This document shows, one piece after another, positions 24,433 through 36,100 of a stretch of 64,000 bases of DNA. Under the pieces are notes generated by a model that worked only from the letters and a program-made list of their open reading frames with translations, was not told where the DNA came from and searched no databases. Source of the stretch: Serinus canaria (Eukaryota; Chordata; Aves; Passeriformes; Fringillidae); assembly GCF_022539315.1 (NCBI RefSeq), contig NC_066323.1, forward strand, positions 4,032,219 to 4,096,218. The letters are read 5' to 3'. The position numbers and the translations under genes are program-made. How positions within the stretch are numbered: position 1 is the first letter of the stretch; every line of letters starts with the position of its first letter.

Positions 24433-25115
24433 GAGAGAACTAGGGAGAAGGAGGTATAATCAATTTGCACATTTGCAAAAAGGTCTCATCTGTTGCTGTT
24501 GTCTTGAGGTGGGAAGGTAAAAGCCTTAAAAACTGTAACAAGGCAGGGAAATGGCAAATCAATAAATGGGTGAGCTGAGCAGGAGGTGGGGAACCAGGAA
24601 CATCTTGGAGCTGTTCTGACAGGCTCCCTCTAGGAGAGTAGTGAAACCACGTGAAATGAGTGAAATTTGTTGCTCCACCAGTAAAATGGAGAAATTCACT
24701 GCCTCAAAGAAGTGTGTGGTGGTTAATCTGTCTGGGTTTTCTATGGAAGCAGATGAGAAACAATGCTAAAAATGATTAACAGTCCCCTAGACATGCCTTG
24801 TTGAGTCAATATTGGTTTTGTACCTGCACGTGCTCGACCCTAGAGGTTCTCTGCACTTTCAAATGCTCATTTGTGGTGCTGTGTGATTTTGCATTCCAAG
24901 TGCAGATATTGATACCAGTTCTTTGAGCAGAGCCTCCCCCTCCTTTCTGCAGCCACAAACTGCAGTGATGTAGAACACATGAAACTCCTAAAGGAAATTT
25001 GGGTTCACAGGTCTGGGTGCTCAGGGTTTCAAGGATGAATGTACTGAGGTTCAGGCATTTTAAACACCATGGGAGGGGTGCCCAGGAATTCAGATTTATC
25101 TCAGCTGACTTGTAG

Positions 25116-25245
25116 ATTCACAGAATGGTTTGGGTTGGACTGAATCCTAAAGATCACCTCATTCCAACCCAACCTGCCGTGTGCAGGGCCACCTTCCACT
25201 AAACCAGATTGCCCAGGGCTCCATCCAGGCTGGCCTTGCAAATAT
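25116..25245 (-). mobile_element. CR1 LINE fragment, 3' end
   Basis: It starts with TTCACAGAATGGTTTGGGTT and continues through AAAGATCACCTCATTCCAAC and the CCATCCAGGCTGGCCTTG segment. That is the reverse complement of the CR1 3' end, so the element reads on the minus strand and is 5'-truncated. It lies in SLC7A14 intron 1. Confidence 0.92.
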
Positions 25246-26458
25246 GCTGGCACATCCTTCATCCACCTTGGTTTTTGTGAGTAGCATTTCCAGACCCTGA
25301 GCTGTGACGAGAGGAGAAGCATTATCTGATTTTTCTGGAATATAGTGAGTTGCCCATTTGCAATGCTGGGCGTAGATTCCTCTGACAGTACAACTGCCAG
25401 CAGCATCAGTGGGGTGGTTGCAGCCTGGGGTTTGTGACTCTGAGCCTTTCCCTGGTTTTAGGTAGTAGGTTGTACTTCCAGTAATTACCACTTTGATGAG
25501 ATAACACGTTTTCTGTACCAAATCTCACAGTGAGAATGACAACAGCTGTCTTGGTATCACTGAAACTCTAGACCTGGGCAACCAGACAGTTTCTTCTAGA
25601 ATTATACTCCTTTTAAAACTGTCGTTGCTTTAACAACACACAAGAGGAAATCTCTGTAATTACTGGGCTATGTTTTCTTTTTCTTTCCTCAGTGGATCCA
25701 TACTTTTACATTGCAGAGTGAAAGTCATTATGGTTTGCTGCAGGCCAGACAGGAGAGTTTTTTTCGTTTGACATAATTCACAGAATGGGTTATTTATTAA
25801 TGTGTGAGGTTCTCTAAACAAAATGGATTTTTACTCTTGCAAGAGTCTGCTGATACATCATTATGACAACTTATTTAGTTTCTGGGTAGCATTTTGAACC
25901 CAGTGACGAAATCACAAATCTTTCAGTAAAGAACTGATTTAACACTAAGGCTTCGTCATCCAAACAAAGAAAAAATTCCCCTGTATATCAAATACAAGAT
26001 CTGAAAATCCACTGGTTTTAAACCTCTAGTTTTATTTTGAAGATTGCTGGTTTTGTAGAGATTCCTTTATTCCCCACTAAGACACTGCTGGGCTTTTTCC
26101 TCTCAATGCTGACTCTCACTCACCAGCAGTCTTTCCACCTTTCTGTAATAATTCAGTAGGAGTCTGAACTGGCCTTTTACACAGTAAGCACATCAAACTT
26201 ACACCATTACTCACTCTTGCCAAGCTTCAAATGCATTTATCTTTTGTTTGTGCACATGGTCTCATTAATTACTTATCGTGTTCCATCAGCAGTTATACAA
26301 ATGTAATTGATTATGCCTCACTGCCCCACTTCCACTATTTTGGCTATCAGCTAATTAATGCAGGAGAGGATCTCAAACAACTGCTTTCCTCAGAAGAAGC
26401 TGGAAAAACATATTCTTCAATCCCAAGCCTACTAAAGGTTCCAGAAGCAGTAGTAGTA

Positions 26459-26497
26459 GCATATGCAAATCAATGGGAGCTTTTTGCATATGCAAAT
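26459..26497. promoter_or_regulatory. Paired octamer/POU-like sites
   Basis: GCATATGCAAAT occurs at 26459-26470 and again at 26486-26497. Each copy contains the octamer ATGCAAAT bound by POU-domain factors, and the second sits in the palindrome TTTGCATATGCAAA. The two are 27 nt apart in intron 1 of a gene known for brain expression. Function is inferred. Confidence 0.45.
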
Positions 26498-29400
26498 AGG
26501 AGCCTTGAGCTGGGGGAAATTTGGCTGGTTGTAACCTGTGTCTCTAAATTGCTCCATAGAAGCCTGAGGTAGGTTCAATGCTCCTCCAAAGAAGTGAATA
26601 GCAGCTCCTGCTGATTTTATTACATTTTGTTCCTTATTCTTCTTATTCACTAGGACAAAAAACTCTTTCCTTACATGAGTAATTCTGCTCCATTTCAGCA
26701 CAACTGATTATATGAGTAATGTGATCACAAGTGGATCAAAGATGATGATTTAGAATGGAGTTCATGTGTTTAGTCATTTATCACCATCAGACAGGCAAAG
26801 GAACTGCAACACCTAAGTGAGGTGTAATGTGAGTAATACCTGGTGCTGTAGCAGGAGGGCTTTTTATCCTGTGAGTTACAAACTTACTGCAGACTAACAC
26901 TAAATCAGTCTCTAGGATGGTACTAGAGAGGCAGAATTAAATGAAGAATTATGTGTTCTTAAAAGTGGCAATAGCAAAAAAGCTAGAGTATGATAATATT
27001 CCTGAGCAATGCACACACACTGCCCAGAGATGTCCTTTTGTAGCAAGGGAATCAGTGTGAGCCAACATGATTAGCCCAACTTAAAGTAGCTAATTGCCTC
27101 CTTTCTCTTAGCCTCCCTTAGCAGCAAAACCCCAAACCCAACCTCTTTCCCTGAGACTTTTGTCTCCCAGCTACTGTCAGTAGAGTGTCCCCACGGTGTG
27201 CTGCCCTGCCTGGCAAGCATAATTTGCTGCTGAGCCTGCCCACGAGTGAGAGAAGAGCTGCTGGAATGTTGTTGCTGTTTGTGCCAGAGCTCCCAGCCAA
27301 AGGACATATTGCTTCTTTCTGTCTTAATTTCCTTCGAGCAGAGCTGGTGACCCTGGTTATTAATTGCACAACTCCCATTCCCTGTTGCTTCCCAGCCAGT
27401 TGTTTAATGAGTGAACACACCTGCTGGTGCCCAGGTGTCTTAGACAAGGCTCTGGAGATTCCAGATGCTTCCCAAGCCTGTGGCTCCAGGGCTGGAGTGA
27501 CATGATACCTGTGCCCAGGGCTTCCTGCTGCTCCCACCTAGGAGGGAAGGACAGCCAGGAGAGGCAGATGTTTGCTTCACTACCAGACCAGCATGCCCAA
27601 ATCCTATCTGGAGTCATCCTGACATTGCTGAGCACCACGGGGCAGTGGCTCATCTAGCACAGCTCAACAGGTCCTTCATTAAGACCTGGTTCAGTAATGC
27701 TCAGGCACACGTTTAAAGCTAAGGTTTAATTGTGCTGCTGCAGGTGGAATGTGCCCAAGTGTGCAAGTGGTGCACAAAGGGGTGTCTCCATCCTCAGCTT
27801 CAAAAAACTTTGTTGAGGAAGACTCAGCCCAGACTCAGGGAGCTGAGGATGTGCAGGAGGAATGGCCCAAACCACTAACTGAGGTCATGGTCACCAATAA
27901 ACAAGAGCCAATGGCTGCTGAGAGGGGCTGCCCTGAGCTCATGCTTGGTTTTATAGATTTTTACTAAAGTTTTGATACAGATACACTCATAGACAGTTGT
28001 AGCAAGGCAAACCCATTTCCCTCTAGGCAGCAGGCCACTTTGATCCTGTCCTCTCAGAATTAGGATGTGGTGCTGGAAACACATGTGCTGCAAAAGCTCT
28101 TCTTCTGTTCACCTGCCAGGTGGATTTAATTTATGGTATCATGACTTTCAGTGAATTATGGATACAGTGACTGTGCAGAGGAACAGAAACAATGGAATCA
28201 TGTGCTGTGTGGCTCCACCTCACTGGCTTTGTTTCATAAGTGCCTGGGCTTCGCTCTGACAGTTTTATTGTGGGAAAAAATAGTTTTCTCTTAGAGATGT
28301 TCCAGCCTGGTAACAGCAGGGGATAGGCTGTGGTGGGAGCATAAATGCTGGCCAGAGCACGCCATCCCCTGAAGATGACTGCAGAGTCTGGAAGCAGGGC
28401 TGCTATTCAATGAGCCAAGCAAACTCAAGAGAATTTTTCTCTATATACAAAAGAAAAATTACAGTTTCCAGTTCTTTCAGTTTTGGCATTTTCCCGTTGA
28501 CAACCTCAGCTTAGCTATGTCTAATTCCTTGTAAATGAAAAATGTCTTAGGACTCTCTGTGGATCTGGGTCTGCTTCCATTTACACGTGGGTGGTTTAAT
28601 GAGTTCAGCAGACTCACCCTGGACCTGGACTGAGGTGAGACTCTGGCCAGGTTTTCACATCCATAGGAAGTAGCTGAAAAATGTCTGCTGTATTTCTGGG
28701 CTCTGGATACTTTGCATACCTAGATCTACTGTCTCTCACAGACTGACATGCTCAGACCCAACCATGGCTTTATATATTATAGAGGGCACAAATCTGGCAG
28801 TGATTTGGGGGTTTAATTATTTGTTTTATTAATGTGAGAGTCACACATGCTGCCCCCCTGCTGATGTTGTTTTTGTGTGACATACAGATCCCACTGCTAC
28901 CCACAGCTGAAGAAGTATTTGCTTTATTTTTTGCATTCTTGATTTTTAAATGTCTTAATAATCCAAACAGCAATATGTTGCTTAAATATGATGATGATTT
29001 TAATAGCTCAGGTGCTCTGAAAGCAAAGTTTTTATTATTTGGGGACTAAGAAATCAGTTACAGACTGCTCTGTTACCCTCTTTTTTTGCTTGGCTTCATG
29101 AAGAGCCAAGACTGTGTTTATGTTTGTGTAAATTCTTGCCATCCTATTTGCTTGAATGTTGCAGGGCTTCAGAGAAAAAACATTAATTAAGCTGTTAGGA
29201 GGTTTTCCTGTTCTCATTGAATTTTCTAGAAAATCTCCTGTTGCCTTTAAAGGAGCATGGAAGAAATTTTATTATATGTGCGTGATTTCAGAACTGAGAA
29301 AACAGACTATCTTCAGAAGGAAGTAGTGTCAAATCAACCTACAAATATATCCTCTAAAATGATTTTGGCTGGAATCCTTCCTGATATGATCCCATCTGAG

Positions 29401-31982
29401 ACTCTGAAGTTACACAAAGAATAAATTTTCATCATTTTTGTATAATCCAAAAAAAATTAGAGAAGGATAAGATATGTCTTGACTTGAGAGTCATGAATAA
29501 CTCCCTCAGGAGAATGTTTTATGTTTTAAAATGCTTCCCTTTACTGCAACATGCACAAAGAAAGATATTCTTTTGGGGGAGAGTTAATTAATGAAACCAG
29601 TTGGAAAACTGGAGGATTCAAAATAGAATTTGGTCACTTATTTGTTCTGCTCTTGGCATGTGGTTAAAAATCCCACCCACTGAGGGGGTAGTATTTATCT
29701 AGGGGGTGGCTGGGACACCTGGAATTAAAGTTGCAGCATCTCTGTGCCTTATTTGGGGAATTAAGGACCAAAGGTACCATAAAGTCCTTGGAGTTAATTC
29801 TGTCTGGGTCTCAGCCCATTGGTTTCCAGGCAATTACTCCTGCAGGGAGCCCAATGCCTTTGGCTAAATTGCATATTTTGGGAGGACATCAAACCGTGAC
29901 ATAAACAGATGGAGAATCCAGCACATTTTCTGATGGCTCCTTCATCAGGTCATCAGCACTCCTCTGTTCAAAAATGTGATCCCTCCCTTAAAGTGGAATG
30001 TTGTGGCTTTAGCATCTCAGCACCAGCTCATGTTGTGCCTCTCTTTGGCAGACAGAGGAATAACTCAGTGCCTGGTAATTTCTTTCTCTAGAGGCTCTCA
30101 GATTCAAGGATTCACATCACTTCCCTCCCTGCTTTTTAATGAAGTGAATTCTCAGGTGCTGTAATTCCTCCTCTGTAAGGGCCTTTCTCCAGTCCTTGAC
30201 AGGTTTTGGCTTTTCTTCCCTTTTTTTTTCCTTACTTCCAATTTTGTTGTCATTTTTGTTGATGTCTGCTGTGCTCTAGCAGTCTGTTTTCAAGGGCTGA
30301 GGTGAAATTTCCTTCCTACATCTCCACTTACTGAAGAGCAACTAAACCAGCCTTTTTTCCCCTTGTTCTTGTTCAATGACTTATCACAGCTCTTGCATCT
30401 GTGCTGTCTTGTCAGATACGTACTGCACAGTTGAGTTCATGTCAAGAGGACACAAGATTCCTTGTTGACACTGTTTACTACTCATCAGTAACCATTTTGT
30501 TGGAAAATTTTACCCCCTTTAATAGGTGAAAATGGGAAATCAGACCTTGGACCTCTGCAAGACTCCCTAATTCTCTGTTCTCATGCAACAGAGAGTCCCC
30601 ATGGAGCAGTACATTTTAAGAATAGATGCTGAGTTTAATCTAGGTAACTTTTCTCTCTAGTGTTGTTTTTGGCTTGTTTGAGGGTTTTTGTTTATTTACA
30701 ATATGTTTTTCAACTCTGCTAAGTCACATGCCTTAGCAATGTGTACCAATAAACCAAACACATATAAATATCTTTAGCAATCAGATTTTCAGTCTCATGA
30801 CAGTTTTTGGGCAGTTAAACAAATGCCTTGGCTTGCTAAAATCTATTTGCCTGCTACTCAGGGACACTGGGAGAATTAATCACTTAATACACTAGATCAA
30901 ATCAGACATGGCTCTTTTGAGACAAAAATCTTCTCTGAGGTCGGCCAGACAGGGCTTCCCCCTGGAAGCAGAGCCGGTGCTGCTTCCAGAAACCCTGCCT
31001 TGGAGCACTCAGCACTCCTGTGCCAGGAGGGCACCGAGTCGATCTGTATAAACTATCATTTAATAGGCCACAACACTGGGGCTGCAGAGCAGCTGAGAGA
31101 GCGGAGATGAGGCTTTGGAACGGTGCTGCTGGAGCACACCGAGGCGGGCAGCGGCTGGTGCCAGGCAGCTCCCAAATACCCGTGCGGAATCAACAAACAG
31201 CACCGAGCCGGGGTGACGTAAAGAGGAAGCCAACTCCATTCCCGGCCTCCAAGTCGCAGGGAGTTTTGCAGGCGCAAAAAGGGGGGAGGACGGAGCCGTA
31301 ACCGGGGTCCGTCTGCGGGGTCGCAGCGCGGCCGGGGCCGCCCCGTCGGGGCTTCAGCACCGCGGACAGCGCCCGCCCGGAGCCGCGGCCGCAGGCAGGA
31401 CCGACCGAGCCCCGAGCAGCCCCGAGGGTGGCACCGGCCCCGCGGGTCTCACCTGCCCGCTCCCGCCTCCCTCGCTGTTTCCCTTCTGCTCGGATTCCGT
31501 TCCCCTCACTGCCCCCCTCCCGCAGCGTCCCGACCTTCCCGCGCCGCGTTCCGTGCGGTCACCTGTAGCAAGAGCCGTCGCTTCGCTCAGGCCACCCGGT
31601 GTCCCTTCTGTCACTCCGGTTTTTTCCCCGTTTCCAATCAATCCCGCGCCGTCAGCCCCGGCTTCCCCGCCTCCTCCCCGCGGCGGAGTGCCCCAACACT
31701 CCGTAAACACGGGGCCGCGCCGGGCCGGGGCAGGGCGATGCTGAGGCGGGCTGGGGTCCCCGGGGCCGGTGCCCCGTGGCCCGGAGGAGCTCGGCGCGCT
31801 CCCTTTGCTCAGCGGGGCACAAAACCGGCTCCGTCTGCCTGGCGGGGGGGCCGCGGCCGCGCTCCCCGCCAGGGCTCCGGACAGACCTTCCCCGGGCTCG
31901 CCGCTCGTCCCCCGCACCCCGAGGGGCTCCGAGGCGCCCCCCGCACCCCGTTCCCTCCCCTCCCCGCAGAGCGGGCACTCAC

Positions 31983-32195
31983 CGCGGGCGCGGAGGGCAG
32001 CGGGCGGTGCTGCGGGGCCGCGCTCCCCGCGGGGGCGGCGGCGCTGCTGCAGCCGGCGGGGCGGGGGGGCTGCGCCGGCACCGCCGACCCCGGCTCCCGG
32101 CCGCGCACGCAGGGCGGAGGGAGGGGGAGAGAGGGATGGAGGGAGGAGGGATGGAGGGAGGGAGAGAGGGAGGAAGGGAGGAGGGCGCTGCAGCT
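31983..32195 (-). other. SLC7A14: Probable non-coding first exon of SLC7A14
   Basis: On the minus strand the donor CGCG|GTGAGTGCCC lies at 31983/31982. Upstream is a GC-rich stretch containing no ATG, so translation would start in exon 2. The 5' limit is an estimate: the transcript probably starts near the pyrimidine-rich tract (purine on plus, 32116-32185), just inside AAGCGCTGAATAATTG. Other usable minus-strand donors exist in the island, GCAG|GTGAGA near 31452 and ACAG|GTGACC near 31563, so alternative first exons are possible. The intron to exon 2 would be about 13.7 kb. Confidence 0.55.
32116..32185. repeat. Homopurine GGGA/GGAG-rich tract
   Basis: About 70 nt of plus-strand G/A are broken only by two single T residues (in GGATGG), with irregular GGGA, GGAG and GAGA units. 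On the transcript strand it is C/T-rich. It is next to the predicted SLC7A14 start site and is a typical candidate for triplex or G-quadruplex formation. Confidence 0.85.
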
Positions 32196-33080
32196 CCTCA
32201 ATTATTCAGCGCTTCCCCTCCCCGCCTGCCGCATGTGACCGCCGGCGATAGCCACGGGCCGTGCCGGCCCCGGGAGAGCTCCCTGCGCGGGGCTGCCACC
32301 CCCATGGCCACCTCCCCTCCCTGAGAGTCCTCCCTGCCTGTCCGAGTGTCCTGAGGGCTGCGGGTGGCCTCCCCCAAACTGTCTGGCTGATGAAAAATAA
32401 CTCTCCTGGCTGCCTCCTGCCGCGCAGGGCTTTCCTCGCCCCACGGACAGAGCGTGGGGAATCTCGTTTTTCTTTTCTCCTTGAGCTGCACTGTGAGATT
32501 TGGGTGTTAATGCTGTAATCCCGGAACAGGCAGAATTAGGACTAAAATAATGCCTCATGCATTGCAGCATGCTGTGCTGTCCAGCCCTCTGCACAGCCCA
32601 GCTGGGAGGAATTAGGTATCAGGTGCAGGATATATTTAATATTTAAACCCATAGCTACTTTATAGGATAGCTAAAATTCATGATCAAGATTATTCCTTTC
32701 TGAAGTTTTGTTTCTCAGTTTCTGCTGTTTGGTTTGCTCTAGAAATACTCCCTGTCTGTATCTGTATTTTGTCATCAAATCCAACCTGGGTCCATCTCCA
32801 GTGATGCCTGGGGAGGATCTGGTTTCAGTATCTGTTACAGTTTCATTCTAAAGCTTTTAACAGGACCTATTCCCTATGAGAGCTGTGTCTCCAGTGGAGA
32901 GAGACCTTTCATCCTCCAAAAACTGAAATCTCTTCTGATAAAAGTTAAAGGTGGGGTCCTTCAGTGGAACCAGTTCAGTTCAGAAGCCAGTGTTTGCCTA
33001 GCGTGAGTGACCCTGACAGGATGGCAATGACCTTCTGGGGACATGCAGACAGTGACAGTGCACAGATACACACAGACAGG

Positions 33081-33135
33081 GTGGGGGGTTGGACTAGGTG
33101 ACCTTTACCCTTCCAACCCAAACTATTCTGATTCC
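33081..33135 (+). mobile_element. CR1 LINE fragment, 3' end only
   Basis: A short plus-oriented remnant reads GGGGGGTTGGACTAGGTGAC, CTTTACCCTTCCAACCCAAA and CTATTCTGATTCC, the last about 55 nt of a CR1 including the degenerated ATTCTATG-type tail. It lies just upstream of the SLC7A14 promoter island. Confidence 0.8.
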
Positions 33136-36100
33136 ATATCCATGATCTTGTTTTTGGCCAGGAGAGCAGACCACATGTCATCTCCAATTTCCTTTCCAGC
33201 CTTGACTCCTGTGGCAGTTTTTGTGTCTTTCCAGATGAGTGCCATAATCTTCCCAATTTATTACCAGACTCCTTCCTCTCTCCAGCACAGCTTTAGCTTG
33301 CTCTCTTCCCTCCCTCATGGAAGTCTCTTTGCTGTCCCTCTCTTCCCAAACAGGAACAGAAATAATCTCTCCCAGGTTACTGCTGGCCAGCAGAAGGTGT
33401 CATCACAGGATGACAGGATGCTCTGTTCCCTTCCTGCCACTCTGGCCAGCACACATCACATCACAGAGAAAAAGCACAGTCAGCTGATTACCTTCCTCAC
33501 AACCAGCAGTTTTGAAACTCTGTTTTTATTCTTTTCCTTATTCTTTGATTGCCTGAAAGCAACACTCAGGGCTGCAGCTCTCCTGTCCTTGTCTTGGTCC
33601 TCATGCTTCCCTTTTGCTTGTTGTTTCTCTTCACATCCACTGGCTTCACTCAGTCCCTGGACACTGGATGGAGCTGTGGATAGCTGATAACAGGAGCTTC
33701 CCCTGGACTACATCTGTGCAAAAGAGAAAACTTCCTCCATTTGTTGTTTCCTCTTGTTTTGCATCACTTTTAAGACCATGTTGAATTCCAGCTGACAGCA
33801 CCACCAGCCTTTTGTGCTCACACTCAGCTCCTTGGTGCTTGTAGAATGTGTGAGTAAAGGCCATGGGCTGGTGTGTTTCTGAAAGGATTGGCATTATGGC
33901 CAAGTTTTGGGGGGATTTATTTATGTGTGTAGGTTCAAAATAGTTTGATTTGTATTTATTAATTGGGACTGGTGTACCAGAGCATGGGAAGTTTGTTTGG
34001 TAGCAGCTTTTTCGTCCGCTTAAAAATCATTGTGCAGTACCATGATACCACCCCCATCTTCCACTTTCCCTCTGCTGCTCAGAGATCTTTCTTCAGAGGA
34101 CTTTGCTGTTTGGTAGCTTTCTAGACCCTGTTTTATCCCAGCTTTAATCTCCTTTTTATAAGATTTCTTCTGTTTTATGCAGTGGCACCTGCTGTTAGCT
34201 GTGCACAACAACCTGCCGCCACCTTGAGTAATAAATGTCACAAACATTTTGTCAGAGGATCACTTAAGCTCTTTCTCATTAATCTTTACCCTGTCCTCAT
34301 GAGTTTTGTTACTTCCAATCTTGCAGGAATTGAATCTTGAATTTTTACAGCTACCCTCTAATATTTCTCTTCAGGTTGATTAAATGTAGGTGAAGAACTG
34401 AATGAGAACAAGTTACTTTCTCAACAAGTCCCATCAGTGAGGTCACCCTCAGATTAAGGTGAAATTTTCCTTAGCAGCCAAGCACATGATGGTACATTTG
34501 CAGCAGAATTTCCTCTGTCCCCAGGCACTGTCCAATTTCTAGACCAAACTAATTTCTGCCCACTTTTCTGTAGTAAGTGGCCATCTGACTGGTCATTTAA
34601 ATACTTTATCCTATTTTGAATTTGACAAGGCTTTGGCCTCAACAACACCTTGTAGCAGGGGTCTCCACCAGCTGCTGTCTCATTATCTTGGCTATTTTTC
34701 TTCTCACCATCAAATTTGGCCATTCCAATTTCATGGGACAATTTTTTTTTTTTTTTGTGACTCTAAATACAGAGAGAGAAGTCAGCAAAAGCTGCCCTAT
34801 TGGCTTTCTTTCTTACTGTTATTAAAATGTTTGTTTACCTCTCATAACCCCCTCATACTTGTCTCATCCGTGACTAATTAATCATGCCATTTAAATACCA
34901 CAGTTCCTGCTTTTCTGGGTTATCTCTTTATCTGCACAGCTTCATATTAAAACAATCAATACCTCTAGGTGCCTGCTGACCCCTAGGTTCTTCTAGGGCT
35001 GCCAGCATCCTCACCTTATGGGCCCTCTCTCCCTCCATGGAAACTCCTCAGAGAGGAAAGTCTCATCTCCAGCTCCGTTGTTTTGATGAGTTTTCTTCAG
35101 TGCTGTTTCTCAGAATGTTCTGACATCATCAAAACTGATTAATGGAATGTTCAAGACAAACAGCTTGGGTTCCCCTTGGATTTACAGCAGGGTCCCAATG
35201 TGTGTGCTTGGTCACCTCAAAACATTTCTGTTGGTCTTACAAAAGTGCACTGATTTGGGTTATGCTTCCAAAGGAAAAAACTATTTGAAACTAGGAGGGG
35301 GAAGCTGGGAAGCTGCAGCACCTTTCCTGTGCCATCTGTGTGTCTGTGTGTGCTAGTTGCCATCCCTCCAGCAGCCTCTGTTAGACGAGCAGGCTGAAGG
35401 CACAGCACATCACCCTCCTGCCGTTTGGTGAAGGTGCTCGGAGAGTGTCAGCTGTCTGTTAGGAACCACTGATGTTTCACAGAAAAGCACTTCTGTCTGC
35501 AGGCACCAGGCTGCACAGGGACATCACAGAGAGCAGCCATGGGGTGCAGTGATGGGAGCTGGTTACCCCTCACCTGCTCCCTCTGCATGTCCAATGGCTC
35601 TGACAAGTGTTCTCTCTTTGGTTTGGTCTGTAGCATCCCAATGCATCCCCCACAACAGCAGTAACTCCCAGACATCCACTGCAAAGTTCAGCTGACAGTG
35701 TCTCTGAGCAGAGACCCAGTGGAGCCCTGCAGAAGTACTGGTATTTTTAGAAACATTACCAGGATGCTTGGCCTTTCTTCTTCTTCCTTTTGCATCAGTT
35801 GGAACCTCAGTGAGTACCTGTAGGGGTCAGAGTGATGGAGGCATCCCTGTAGGAGGATAAGAAGAAGGATTAGTCTTGCTGTCTCATCTGATGACTTGTG
35901 CCACGATGAATACCAGGATGAGGAAGGGCAGTCCTGTTATTAAAGCCCTGACTTGAGACTTATGAAACCTCACTGGAGCTACTGGCTCTGCAGTAGGAGT
36001 CCTGGGTGAGTTTCAGAGTTCTCTGTAGCCCAGTCATGTGAAATGAAGTACAGCCCAGTCTCAGGGAGTGAGTTGGCTGCACATGCTGTAATTTTTCAGT

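Larger units (their letters stand above)
18267..31982 (-). other. SLC7A14: SLC7A14 intron 1 (predicted)
   Basis: This 13.7-kb stretch has no gene I can support. It holds a minus-strand CR1 fragment (20230-20468), a second one (25116-25245), a CCCT repeat (19457-19486), an A19 run (24414-24432), a palindromic CRE within a GC-enriched patch (about 22755-23100) and twin octamer motifs (26459-26497). Open frames here lack recognisable domains. The extent depends on the predicted exon 1. Confidence 0.55.
31290..32480. promoter_or_regulatory. CpG island, SLC7A14 promoter region
   Basis: There is a dense run of CpG dinucleotides and G/C blocks (for example gccgcggccgcg), in sharp contrast with the roughly 42% GC surroundings. 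It sits at the 5' side of SLC7A14, at the expected place for a CpG-island promoter. No TATA box is seen in it. Several long open frames cross it on both strands, but they have the Pro/Arg/Gly/Ala-rich composition expected from GC-rich non-coding DNA. Confidence 0.8.

Noticed and set aside
31738..32324. Overlapping long open frames across the CpG island, in several frames and on both strands
   Set aside because: High G+C removes stop codons, and the predicted peptides are Pro/Arg/Ala/Gly-rich in every frame, as expected for non-coding island DNA.
33043..33687. 214-codon plus-strand open frame
   Set aside because: It begins inside a CR1 remnant and continues into low-complexity Ser/Phe/Leu-rich sequence without any family resemblance.
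34265..34900. Possible ancient repeat or decayed gene fragment
   Set aside because: The text looks repeat-like, but I could not match it to a family or keep an open frame. A repeat-library search would decide.
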